Assembly (NCBI GenBank): GCA_050694015.1
Contig: JBOGWY010000193.1
Coordinates: forward strand, 1 to 13,912
DNA from: JBOGWY01 sp050694015
GTDB taxonomy: Bacteria; Actinomycetota; CADDZG01; WHSQ01
Reading direction: 5' to 3'
DNA: 13,912 bases
A program made the translations under genes and the position numbers. The notes below the pieces were generated by a model, which saw only the letters and a program-made list of their open reading frames with translations, did not search any database and was not told the origin of the DNA. Each line of letters starts with the position of its first letter. Position 1 is the stretch's first letter. Below, piece by piece: positions 1 to 6,108 of the stretch.

Positions 1-405
1 GATGTGCGACGCAACGCTCCACCGGTGGCCGAAGGGATCTTCGAACTGACCCGAGCGGTCGCCGTAGAACTGATCGGCGACGGGTTGGATGCTCGTGGCT
101 CCCATCTCGATCGCACGGTTGAAGACATCGTCGACATCTTCGACATAGACACTGATCAGAACGGCGGTTCCGCCGATCGTCTTGGGAGACCTGTTGCCGA
201 ACTCTTCGAATTCGTCTGACAACATGATGAGTGAATCACCGATCTCGATCTCGGCATGGAGGAGCTTGCCGTCGGGGCCGGGCATGCGGCCTCGCTCGGC
301 CGCGCCGAACACTTTTCCGTAAAAGTCGAGCGCTTCCTGGCCTCCATTGACGTACAGATAGGGCGAGACGCGTGGGTAATTCTCGGGGATCGGTTTGACT
401 GCCAT
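1..405 (-). CDS. PhnB-like VOC (glyoxalase/bleomycin-resistance fold) protein, 3'-truncated by window edge
   Basis: The frame is open from an ATG at 405 to base 1 without a stop, giving 135 visible residues, so the last residues lie outside the window. The ATG has an excellent ribosome-binding site (GAGGAGGT, 5 to 6 bases upstream). The N-terminus carries the PhnB-type signature YLYVNGGQEALDFYGKVFGA, and the visible C-terminus reads DPFGHRWSVASH, which is typical of the end of PhnB/glyoxalase-like proteins. The fold is a pair of beta-alpha-beta-beta-beta modules. Members include glyoxalases, antibiotic-binding proteins and many of unknown substrate, so the reaction cannot be stated. The gene is divergent from the DHFR-family gene at 499. 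Family assignment is confident; function is not. Confidence 0.85.
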   Translation of the reverse strand, partial: MAVKPIPENYPRVSPYLYVNGGQEALDFYGKVFGAAERGRMPGPDGKLLHAEIEIGDSLIMLSDEFEEFGNRSPKTIGGTAVLISVYVEDVDDVFNRAIEMGATSIQPVADQFYGDRSGQFEDPFGHRWSVASHI

Positions 406-498
406 GCGGACCTCCTCGTCGGCGAGTCGTGAACGATTCAAGCGTGCGCGTCGCATCCTAGTCTTGATGAGCGGCGGCGTGGATGGAGGGAGAAGCAC

Positions 499-1071
499 AT
501 GGGACGCATCGTTGTAACGGAGTTCGTTTCGGTGGACGGGGTCATGGAGGATCCCGGGGGCTCGGAGGACTTCAAGTACGGAGGTTGGAGCTTCGAGATC
601 TCGCGGGGCGACGAAGGAGACAACTTCAAGCTCGACGAGACGCGCAACTCTGTTGCCCTGCTGCTGGGACGAAAAACCTACGACGGCTTTGCCGAGGCGT
701 GGCCCACGCGCACCGGCGAATTCGCCGACAAGTTCAACAACATGCCCAAATACGTCGTGTCCTCGACGCTGGACGACCCGCCGTGGACCAACTCGACGGT
801 GATCGATGAGGACGTGGTGCAAGCGGTGTCGGATCTCAAAGGCAAGCTCGACGGCGACATCGTGGTGCACGGCAGTGCGCAACTCGTGCAGTTCCTGCTG
901 GACAACGATCTCGTGGACGAGTTGCGTCTGATGGTCTATCCGGTGGTGCTCGGAGACGGCAAGAGGCTGTTTGGATCGACGACCGACAAGAAGACGATGC
1001 GTCTGGTCGACTCCAAGACGGTGGGGGACGGAGTCAGCATCCTGATCTACGGCCGGACCGACGCTCACTAA
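499..1071 (+). CDS. Dihydrofolate reductase / RibD C-terminal family protein
   Basis: This is a 190-aa cytosolic protein of the RibD-C/DHFR-like family (YyaP/YwjB type). Visible family marks are TEFVSVDGVMEDPGG at residues 7-21, the nucleotide-binding type segment LLLGRKTYDGF near 54-64, YVVSSTL in the middle, and the C-terminal DIVVHGSAQLVQFLL followed by VYPVVLGDGKRLF. The length is usual for this stand-alone family. These proteins are presumed NADPH-dependent reductases, but most lack a proven substrate, and this is not a classical FolA. The ATG is preceded by a purine-rich GGAGGGAG about 6 bases upstream. A second member of the family begins at 13779. Confidence 0.88.
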   Translation: MGRIVVTEFVSVDGVMEDPGGSEDFKYGGWSFEISRGDEGDNFKLDETRNSVALLLGRKTYDGFAEAWPTRTGEFADKFNNMPKYVVSSTLDDPPWTNSTVIDEDVVQAVSDLKGKLDGDIVVHGSAQLVQFLLDNDLVDELRLMVYPVVLGDGKRLFGSTTDKKTMRLVDSKTVGDGVSILIYGRTDAH

Positions 1072-1103
1072 GTCGGAATAAGTGCGGTGGTCCTCGTGAC
1101 CGG

Positions 1104-1118
1104 CGCGTCGACGACGCG
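1104..1118 (+). terminator. Possible hairpin after the DHFR-family gene
   Basis: A perfect 6-bp stem CGCGTC/GACGCG with a 3-base loop lies 32 bp downstream of the DHFR-family stop codon and upstream of the ars operator. No T-run follows, so it is a GC-rich hairpin that may terminate transcription weakly or be incidental. Confidence 0.3.
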
Positions 1119-1139
1119 GGTGATCCACGCCGAGGGCGG

Positions 1140-1163
1140 ATATATCAATCTGGTTTGATGTAT
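1140..1163 (+). promoter_or_regulatory. ArsR-type operator
   Basis: This is an imperfect 24-bp palindrome in which 9 of 12 positions pair. Its core is ATCAA-N6-TTGAT at 1144-1159, with flanking ATA/TAT arms. The AT-rich core stands out from its GC-rich surroundings and matches the general form of ArsR/SmtB-family operators. It overlaps the putative -10 element at 1161-1166 and ends 10 bases before the start codon of the ArsR-ArsC gene, the expected place for autorepression. Confidence 0.7.
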
Positions 1164-1166
1164 AGT
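1161..1166 (+). promoter_or_regulatory. -10 element TATAGT for a leaderless arsR-arsC transcript
   Basis: TATAGT fits the TANNNT consensus and ends 7 bases before the ATG at 1174. Transcription would then start at or next to the A of the ATG, giving a leaderless mRNA. No Shine-Dalgarno sequence is present upstream of the ATG, which fits. No convincing -35 is seen. Leaderless genes of this form are common in actinomycetes. Confidence 0.55.
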
Positions 1167-1173
1167 CGCCGGC

Positions 1174-1926
1174 ATGCGAATCAGCGCGGAGCCGTCGCCG
1201 CAAGCATTCCTCCTGCTGGTTGGGGACCCGCACAGGTGGCGTCTGCTCCGAGAGCTCACGGCGAGCGACCGCCGGGTGGGCGAGCTCACGACCATCCTCG
1301 GCAAGCCGCAGAACCTGGTCTCGTACCACCTCGCGGAGCTGCGGTCGGCCGGGCTCGTATCGGCACGGCGCAGCTCGGCAGACCGGCGCGACACCTATTA
1401 CCGCATCGACCTCCATCGGTGCGGTGAGTTGCTGTGTTCGGTGGGGACGGCGCTCGACCCGGCTCTACGGTTCGCCCCGCTTCCCCCCACGAGTGGAGCC
1501 CGCACGCGGGGATCCCGCGTGCTGTTCCTGTGCACGGGCAACAGCGCCCGATCGCAGATGGCCGAAGCTCTCCTCGAGCACCGATCCGGCCACTCGATCC
1601 GGGCCCGCAGCGCCGGCAGTCATCCCAAGGCGCTACATCCGAACGCCGTTCGAGTCATGGCCGAGCGCGGCATAGACATCTCCGGCGCCCGGACCAAGAC
1701 CTTTCGTCGCTTCGGACGGGCGCGCTTCGACCGCGTCATCACGCTGTGCGACCGGGTCCGGGAGATCTGTCCGGAGTTTCCCGGCGGGCCGATCACCGCG
1801 CACTGGAGCATGCCGGACCCCGTCCAGGAAGGCGATACCGATGAGGACACCTACCCCGCGTTCCTTCGCACCGCCGAGGAGCTCGAGACACGCATCGAGC
1901 TCCTCATCACTCGGATGACGACTTAA
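1174..1926 (+). CDS. ArsR-type regulator fused to thioredoxin-type arsenate reductase (ArsR-ArsC)
   Basis: This 250-aa protein has two parts. Residues about 8-95 form a winged-helix ArsR domain, with the recognition region LVSYHLAELRSAGLV at 48-62. Residues 114-247 form a low-molecular-weight phosphatase-fold arsenate reductase: P-loop CTGNSAR at 120-126, Cys192, Cys199 and Asp215 in MPDP. The spacings C-72-C-7-C and Cys-to-Asp 95 equal those of the pI258-type enzyme (Cys10, Cys82, Cys89, Asp105), supporting true arsenate reductase over tyrosine phosphatase. The reaction is arsenate to arsenite with thioredoxin as electron donor. The ArsR half lacks the classical ELCVCDL metal site; Cys83 and Cys88 at its end are the only candidate ligands there. 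An ArsR operator and a leaderless-type promoter lie directly upstream. No arsenite exporter is in the window. Confidence 0.9.
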   Translation: MRISAEPSPQAFLLLVGDPHRWRLLRELTASDRRVGELTTILGKPQNLVSYHLAELRSAGLVSARRSSADRRDTYYRIDLHRCGELLCSVGTALDPALRFAPLPPTSGARTRGSRVLFLCTGNSARSQMAEALLEHRSGHSIRARSAGSHPKALHPNAVRVMAERGIDISGARTKTFRRFGRARFDRVITLCDRVREICPEFPGGPITAHWSMPDPVQEGDTDEDTYPAFLRTAEELETRIELLITRMTT

Positions 1927-1940
1927 AGGAGGCACCAGCG

Positions 1941-2324
1941 ATGGGAACTGAAGAGACGGCCAACGTCCGCTACATGGTCGATGATGTCGTCGAGGCAACG
2001 GAGTTCTATACCGAGCATCTGGGATTCACGGTGCAGAACAGCTTCCCCGCCTTCGCAGACGTCACGCGAGGCAACCTCCGCGTTCTGCTGAGCGGACCGG
2101 AGAGCTCCGCGGGACGCCCGATGCCGGACGGCGCCAAGCCGGGGCCCGGCGGGTGGAATCGCATCCACCTCATCACCGACGATCTCGCCGCCGAGATCGA
2201 GCGTCTGCGCGCCGAAGGCGTCCGTTTCCGCAACGATGTCGTGACCGGGCCGGGCGGCTCTCAGATCCTTATCGAGGATCCCTCCGGCAATCTCATCGAA
2301 CTGTTCCAGCCGGCCGGCGGATAG
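1941..2324 (+). CDS. VOC family (glyoxalase-fold) protein in the ars operon
   Basis: This is a 127-aa, one-unit VOC protein. The N-terminal module reads VRYMVDDVVEATEFYTEHLGF, split here as residues 9-18 and 19-29. The C-terminal module carries NRIHLITDD at 73-81 and ends in EDPSGNLIELFQP. Of the usual four metal-ligand positions only His76 and Glu120 are clear, so it may be a binding or resistance protein rather than a metal-dependent enzyme. It has no cysteine, which argues against the ArsI C-As lyase. An AAAGGAGG ribosome-binding site overlaps the stop codon of the fusion gene, and the start is 14 bp after that stop. Co-transcription with arsR-arsC is therefore very likely, but a role in arsenic handling is inference from context. 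Confidence 0.85.
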   Translation: MGTEETANVRYMVDDVVEATEFYTEHLGFTVQNSFPAFADVTRGNLRVLLSGPESSAGRPMPDGAKPGPGGWNRIHLITDDLAAEIERLRAEGVRFRNDVVTGPGGSQILIEDPSGNLIELFQPAGG

Positions 2325-2419
2325 CCCGGCGAGCGTCACCGCCCACGCGGCTAAGGGCACCGATGCAAACGGCGCGACACTGACGCGAGCGGCCACGGGC
2401 GTCCCGAGGAGTGACGACG

Positions 2420-2890
2420 ATGGAGGGAAAGCAGCGACTCGAAGCGTTTCTTCGCGACAACAAGGTGGGTTTCCAGATCCACCATCACCCTGAGGCGTTC
2501 ACGGCTCAGGAAGTTGCGGCGGTGGAGCATCTGCCCGGGAAGGTGCTGGGCAAGGTAGTCGTCGTGGCGGCAGACGACGAGCTGGCTCTGGTCGTGTTGC
2601 CGGCGCCTAGTGCGGTAGATCTCGACAAGGTGGCCCCGGCTCTCGGTGCCAAGGCGGCCCGCCTCGCCGAAGAGTCGGAGTTCGAATCTCGCTTTCCCGG
2701 CTGCGATACGGGCGCGATGCCTCCGTTCGGCAACAACTCGCTCTACGACGTGCCGGTGGTCGTCGACCGCGCGGTGTCCGAGCAGGATGAAGTGGCGTTC
2801 AACGCGTGCACCCACACCGACACCGTGCACCTGGCGTATTCCGATTTCGCACGCCTTGTGGATCCAACGGTTGCCGACGTGACCGATTGA
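2420..2890 (+). CDS. YbaK/EbsC-type aminoacyl-tRNA deacylase
   Basis: This 156-aa protein belongs to the YbaK/ProX superfamily, free-standing editing enzymes that hydrolyse mischarged aminoacyl-tRNA such as Cys- or Ala-tRNA(Pro). Visible marks are HHHPEAFTAQEVAA at 21-34, the central strand GKVVVVAADDE with the conserved Lys45, and the glycine-rich loop GAMPPFGN at 98-105. Length is normal for a single-domain member, and the exact tRNA substrate cannot be told. An in-frame GTG lies at 2411 but abuts the GAGGA motif at 2406-2410; the ATG at 2420 lies 9 bases from it and is chosen. The gap of 95 bp from the VOC stop leaves membership in the ars operon open. Confidence 0.87.
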   Translation: MEGKQRLEAFLRDNKVGFQIHHHPEAFTAQEVAAVEHLPGKVLGKVVVVAADDELALVVLPAPSAVDLDKVAPALGAKAARLAEESEFESRFPGCDTGAMPPFGNNSLYDVPVVVDRAVSEQDEVAFNACTHTDTVHLAYSDFARLVDPTVADVTD

Positions 2891-2894
2891 TCAG

Positions 2895-2913
2895 GATCTG
2901 AGCTCGTCAGATC
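2895..2913. terminator. Bidirectional hairpin between convergent genes
   Basis: A perfect 7-bp stem GATCTGA/TCAGATC with a 5-base loop sits between the YbaK stop (2890) and the Mut7-C stop (2927). On the plus strand it is followed by a moderately pyrimidine-rich stretch but no clean T-run. Its position between convergent stops supports a shared terminator. Confidence 0.5.
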
Positions 2914-2926
2914 TCACCCTCGTTTC

Positions 2927-3679
2927 TCATACCGTCGCGCGCCGCAGGATCTCATCGATCTCCGTCATCATCCGCGCGTGGTGGGAGCCGGCCCAATAGA
3001 CGCGCTCGCAGACGGGACAGCGTTTGAAGGAATCGTGCTCGCGTAAAGCGTCTTCGGGGACGCGGCCACTTGCGTCCTCGGCAGCGAGCTGTTCCAGCGG
3101 TTCGTTGCACTCGAGACAGCGCGAGAAAGGGTTCACGTCGCCGGCGAGGTCGAATCGTCGAACGACTTCAGTCACCTGATCGATCGGGTCGGTCGCTCTC
3201 ACGTAGTAGCCGTGGGTGATCTCTCTTCGTTTCAGCACGGCCCTATCGCGCGTGAGCAGCACCCTTCGCTCGGAGACCGAGATCCGAGCGAGCTCCGCGT
3301 CGGCGAAGTCGTTCCTGTAGTGAGTGTCGAATCCCAACATCCGTAGATGACGGGCGAGTCCGCCCAGGTTCGAATCGACGACGAAGTGCGTGTCGCGCAG
3401 GGGGCGCGGTCTCAACTTCTGCACAGGACCGATGTCGACGGACTCGAACATGGGAAAGACGCTGATCAGATCGTCGTCCTGCGGCCGATGATCGAATCCC
3501 ACCGAGGCTCCGTTGATGATCACCGCGTCTACCTCGGTGTGAGGGACGCCGGCCGCCTCGACCAGGTCCTTGACCGTCTGGTGCACGCCCAGTGGCCGGC
3601 GGAAGTTCGTGAACCGGTGCTCGCGTGGGAGGAAATCGTTGAGTTCCGCGTAGAAGCGGAGTTCTACGGACTTCTCCAC
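2927..3679 (-). CDS. Ubiquitin-fold N-terminus fused to Mut7-C RNase domain with zinc ribbon
   Basis: From a GTG at 3679 the protein is 250 aa. Residues 1-82 look like the Ub-Mut7C (MoaD/ThiS-like beta-grasp) domain: VELRFYAELNDFLP, then DAVIINGASVGFDHRPQDDD and a strand ending in VFPMF. Residues 97-242 are a Mut7-C domain, a PIN-like RNase fold: FVVDSNLGGLARHLRMLGF with Asp102, LLTRDR with Asp145, and a zinc ribbon of CLEC (188/191) and CPVC (221/224). The family is thought to act on RNA, but substrates of bacterial members are unknown. The frame stays open upstream to 3775, which would add 32 residues overlapping the preceding gene. The GTG, 7 bases after that gene's stop, aligns with the start of the beta-grasp domain and is preferred. 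Confidence 0.82.
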   Translation of the reverse strand: MEKSVELRFYAELNDFLPREHRFTNFRRPLGVHQTVKDLVEAAGVPHTEVDAVIINGASVGFDHRPQDDDLISVFPMFESVDIGPVQKLRPRPLRDTHFVVDSNLGGLARHLRMLGFDTHYRNDFADAELARISVSERRVLLTRDRAVLKRREITHGYYVRATDPIDQVTEVVRRFDLAGDVNPFSRCLECNEPLEQLAAEDASGRVPEDALREHDSFKRCPVCERVYWAGSHHARMMTEIDEILRRATV

Positions 3680-3686
3680 CGTCCGA

Positions 3687-3926
3687 TCAGCGTTCTCCCA
3701 TGCTCTCGTGTTTCGTGCCCATGGGCCCACTATCGATATGTATGGCGGCCGCCTTTTTGGTACCGACCACGCCACGCACGCGGCCGGACTCGTTCATGAT
3801 CTGATCGAGACAGTTCGAGCACACCAGCTGGCGGACGCGCGTGCGGCCTTCCTCATGGACGATTTCCTTCATGCGCCTCGTAGGCAACTCCTTGCCACAG
3901 CGTACGCATGACGACGTCTGATCCAT
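3687..3926 (-). CDS. Small treble-clef/zinc-ribbon protein (79 aa)
   Basis: This is a 79-aa protein with two CxxC pairs, CVRC at 7-10 and CSNC at 36-39, separated by 25 residues. That pattern suits one structural zinc site. The stretch between them is basic, and the C-terminal 35 residues look unstructured. The ATG has a GGGAG ribbon-binding-type Shine-Dalgarno sequence 4-5 bases upstream. Its TGA lies 7 bases before the GTG of the Ub/Mut7-C gene, so the two are probably translationally coupled. A nucleic-acid or protein-binding role alongside the RNase-like partner is inference; I do not recognise a named family. Confidence 0.7.
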   Translation of the reverse strand: MDQTSSCVRCGKELPTRRMKEIVHEEGRTRVRQLVCSNCLDQIMNESGRVRGVVGTKKAAAIHIDSGPMGTKHESMGER

Positions 3927-4147
3927 GAGGCTCCCTTCTTCGCGAAAACCGCTTGCACTGATCGCGGGACCAAGTCTCCCACGAAAGGGCGGTCCGTCGC
4001 CTTGTTATCGCAGCCGTTTGACGGCTCGAGCCCTTGTTCTCTAGGTTCGAGTGAACCGACTGACGGTGCCAACACTGCACCGGCAGTGGGTCGCGTCACA
4101 CGCGGTTCGGTCAAGGACCGGCCCACCGCGGGAAGGGGACGCTGCCG
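3927..4147. promoter_or_regulatory. Divergent intergenic region with inverted repeats and a sigma-A-like promoter
   Basis: This 221-bp gap separates the zinc-ribbon gene (minus) from the wax synthase gene (plus). It holds a perfect 15-bp inverted repeat AGCCGT-TTG-ACGGCT at 4012-4026 whose centre forms a TTGACG -35 at 4018-4023. TAGGTT at 4042-4047 lies 18 bp further on as a possible -10. A second repeat, GGTTC-N4-GAACC, covers 4044-4057 over that -10. A leader hairpin follows at 4101-4130. No RNA gene or open frame is supported here. The promoter is a motif-based guess; the repeats are directly visible. Confidence 0.45.
4101..4130 (+). promoter_or_regulatory. Leader stem-loop directly upstream of the wax synthase ribosome-binding site
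   Basis: The outer stem CGCGG/CCGCG (4101-4105 with 4126-4130) and the inner stem CGGTC/GACCG (4108-4112 with 4116-4120) enclose a 3-base loop, separated by a small asymmetric internal loop. The hairpin ends exactly where the purine-rich GGAAGGGGA ribosome-binding site starts (4131), so it could affect initiation or mRNA stability. No known riboswitch is recognised. Confidence 0.4.
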
Positions 4148-5533
4148 ATGTACGAACGTCTGAGCACCTTTGATGCTTCCTTTCTCAGCCTAGAGAAGTC
4201 GAATGCCCACATGCACTTCGCGGGTCTGGCGATCTTCGATCCGGAGACGGGCGGCGATGGGTGCCTCGACTTCCAGGCGGTCTCGGAACTCTTCGCGAGC
4301 CGTATGCATCGTGTTCCGCGCCTGCGACAAAGACTGGCCCAGGTGCCGTTCGATGTGGCGAGGCCGGTGTGGGTCGACGACCCGGGGTTCGACCTTCACT
4401 TTCATCTGAGGAGAGCGACCCTGTCGCCCCCCGGCGGGCCGCGCGAGCTGGCCGAACTGATCCAACGTATCCACTCGTCGCCGCTCGATCGCTCGAAGCC
4501 TCTGTGGCAAACGAATCTGATCGATGGCCTCGAGGGAGGGCACGTGGCCGTCTTGTCGAGGGCTCATCACGCGATGGTCGACGGTCTGGCGGGGATGCGC
4601 CTGGCCGGCAATTTCCTGGATCTCACGCCCCAACCAACGAAGGTGCAGCCGGACGAGTGGCACCCCGATCCACCGCCGTCCGGACTTCGGCTTCTGCAAG
4701 ACGCTCTCGTTGACGGCGTCGCGGATCCATTGCGCTCGGCCGCGGACGCGGCGCGCTCGTTGGTCGTTTCGAGCGCGGATGTGCTGCAAGGAGCACAGAG
4801 GTTTGTCGCCGGTACCGCGTCCCTCGCGCTGAAGGGAATCGCTCCCAACGGTCCCTTCAATGCCGACGTCACATCGACACGACGATTCGCGATGGCGAAC
4901 GTCGACGTTTCAGACGGCGAAGACATCAGGCGCTCTTTCGGCGGGACCATGAACGATGTCGTCCTTGCGGTGGTCGCCGAAAGTCTTCACCGCCAGTTCG
5001 AGAGCCGAGGAAGGATCCCGCAACGGGAGCTTCGCGCGATGGTCCCGGTGTCGACGCGCACGGAATCCCAGGAGGCGGAGCTTGGCAATCACGTTTCCTG
5101 CGGTCTGGTCGATCTGCCGATCGGCCCGATGGATCAGATCGAACGTCTGCGCGAGGTAACCAGGAGGACGCGGGACTTCAAGTCGTCTCCCGCTACGTTC
5201 GCGTTGCCTTCGCTCGTGGACCTGGGACGCTGGGTGCCGTGGCGAGCCTACGAAGCGGTGTCCAGGATCTTCTCCCGACAACGCTTGTTCAATCTCGTCG
5301 TTTCGAATATCCCGGGCCCGCGGGAGTCCCTCTACCTGAACGGCGCCAAACTGGTGGCGTACTACCCGGTGATGCCGATCGCGGAAACGGTCGGCCTGTC
5401 GATAGCCGTGACGAGCCTCTCGGGCGTGATGGGGTTCGGCATCGTCTCGGACTGGGATGCGATCGACGACATCGAGGCGCTGGCCGGGACCCTCGTGGGT
5501 TCGTTCACCGACCTCAGGAAGGCGGCCGCGTAG
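4148..5533 (+). CDS. Wax ester synthase / diacylglycerol O-acyltransferase (WS/DGAT)
   Basis: This 461-aa protein is of typical length for the bacterial bifunctional WS/DGAT family. It transfers acyl groups from acyl-CoA to fatty alcohols or diacylglycerol, making storage wax esters and triacylglycerol at the inner membrane. The catalytic HHAMVDG motif (HHxxxDG) is intact at 140-146, with His141 and Asp145 in the usual places. Other family marks are PLW at 118-120, FGGTMNDVVLA at 264-274 and NLVVSNIPGP at 382-391. The start ATG follows GGAAGGGGA by about 8 bases. No other lipid gene is adjacent, as often happens in actinomycetes, which tend to carry scattered paralogs. A repeat-rich upstream region suggests regulation. 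Confidence 0.93.
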   Translation: MYERLSTFDASFLSLEKSNAHMHFAGLAIFDPETGGDGCLDFQAVSELFASRMHRVPRLRQRLAQVPFDVARPVWVDDPGFDLHFHLRRATLSPPGGPRELAELIQRIHSSPLDRSKPLWQTNLIDGLEGGHVAVLSRAHHAMVDGLAGMRLAGNFLDLTPQPTKVQPDEWHPDPPPSGLRLLQDALVDGVADPLRSAADAARSLVVSSADVLQGAQRFVAGTASLALKGIAPNGPFNADVTSTRRFAMANVDVSDGEDIRRSFGGTMNDVVLAVVAESLHRQFESRGRIPQRELRAMVPVSTRTESQEAELGNHVSCGLVDLPIGPMDQIERLREVTRRTRDFKSSPATFALPSLVDLGRWVPWRAYEAVSRIFSRQRLFNLVVSNIPGPRESLYLNGAKLVAYYPVMPIAETVGLSIAVTSLSGVMGFGIVSDWDAIDDIEALAGTLVGSFTDLRKAAA

Positions 5534-5548
5534 GTTGTTTCAACCTTT
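5532..5548. terminator. Hairpin terminator overlapping the wax synthase stop
   Basis: The stem AGGTTG/CAACCT with a TTT loop begins within the TAG stop codon and is followed by TT and TGTGAG. It lies between convergent genes. The stem is short (6 bp) but placed as expected for a terminator of the wax synthase transcript. Confidence 0.5.
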
Positions 5549-5579
5549 GTGAGGGCCTGGCTTCGAGAGAAGTTGAACA

Positions 5580-6092
5580 TCAGCGTGTGTCGGGGAGGAG
5601 ACCCCGGACATAGCCTGCTTGGCCCGCGTGTTGGAGATCGTCGCCGATCACGCTGACGAGCCTCACCCCCAACGACACCGGAGGATCCCAGGATTCGTCC
5701 ACGATCCGGTCGAGATCCTCATCGCTCAAACCACCCACGAACCGCTGCGTCTCGTCGTGGACCGCGTCGTGATACCCGGTAAGAAGATCGCCCGATCGCA
5801 CAGCAACCGATCCAACCTGTGCGGCTGAGTGACCGTAGCCGGTGTCGCCCGGATCTAAGGGAAGCGCGAAGCGCTCGGCCCAGCCCCCAGAGGTCCACAG
5901 CTGTTCGGTCCCTGCTGCATCCGCGACGTGGTCGTCCTGGACGCGCGTGAGGTGCCAGATCAACCACGCGATCGAGTTCGCCTCGGGACTGACCCGGAAC
6001 GACAGCTGCTCCGGAGTAAGCCCGGCTACGACACGGTCGACGATCCCTCGGATCCTCCCGAAGGCGTCGGTCAGTACAGCGACGGAGTTCAC
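5580..6092 (-). CDS. DinB / DUF664 family protein
   Basis: From a GTG at 6092 the product is 170 aa. It fits the DinB-like four-helix fold shared with mycothiol- and bacillithiol-dependent enzymes. Marks are SIAWLIWHLTRVQDDH at 40-55, giving His47 and the Asp/His cluster near 53-55, and the C-terminal GDDLQHAGQAGYVRGLL with His155. These are the expected metal ligands. The reaction is unknown; thiol-dependent detoxification is a family-based possibility. A GTG two codons upstream (6098) would sit only 2 bases from the GGAGG at 6101-6105, whereas 6092 sits 8 bases away, so 6092 is chosen. The GGAGG lies just after the stop of the upstream regulator gene, implying co-transcription. Confidence 0.83.
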   Translation of the reverse strand: MNSVAVLTDAFGRIRGIVDRVVAGLTPEQLSFRVSPEANSIAWLIWHLTRVQDDHVADAAGTEQLWTSGGWAERFALPLDPGDTGYGHSAAQVGSVAVRSGDLLTGYHDAVHDETQRFVGGLSDEDLDRIVDESWDPPVSLGVRLVSVIGDDLQHAGQAGYVRGLLPDTR

Positions 6093-6108
6093 ATCCACAC
6101 CCTCCGAT

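Noticed and set aside
1941..2324. The VOC gene in the ars operon as an ArsI C-As lyase
   Set aside because: The protein contains no cysteine at all, while ArsI needs a cysteine pair to bind trivalent organoarsenical, and two metal-ligand positions are missing.
3680..3775. 32-residue N-terminal extension of the Ub/Mut7-C protein
   Set aside because: It overlaps the end of the zinc-ribbon gene, has no family resemblance, and the beta-grasp domain begins right after the GTG at 3679.
3960..4060. Possible tRNA, from a GGTTCGA segment in the intergenic region
   Set aside because: No acceptor stem or D and anticodon arms can be formed around it; the segment is better explained as the GGTTC-N4-GAACC inverted repeat.
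4190..4789. 199-aa antisense frame within the wax ester synthase
   Set aside because: It lies wholly opposite a gene with intact catalytic motifs, and its composition (Arg/Gln-rich) is that of a reverse-complement shadow.
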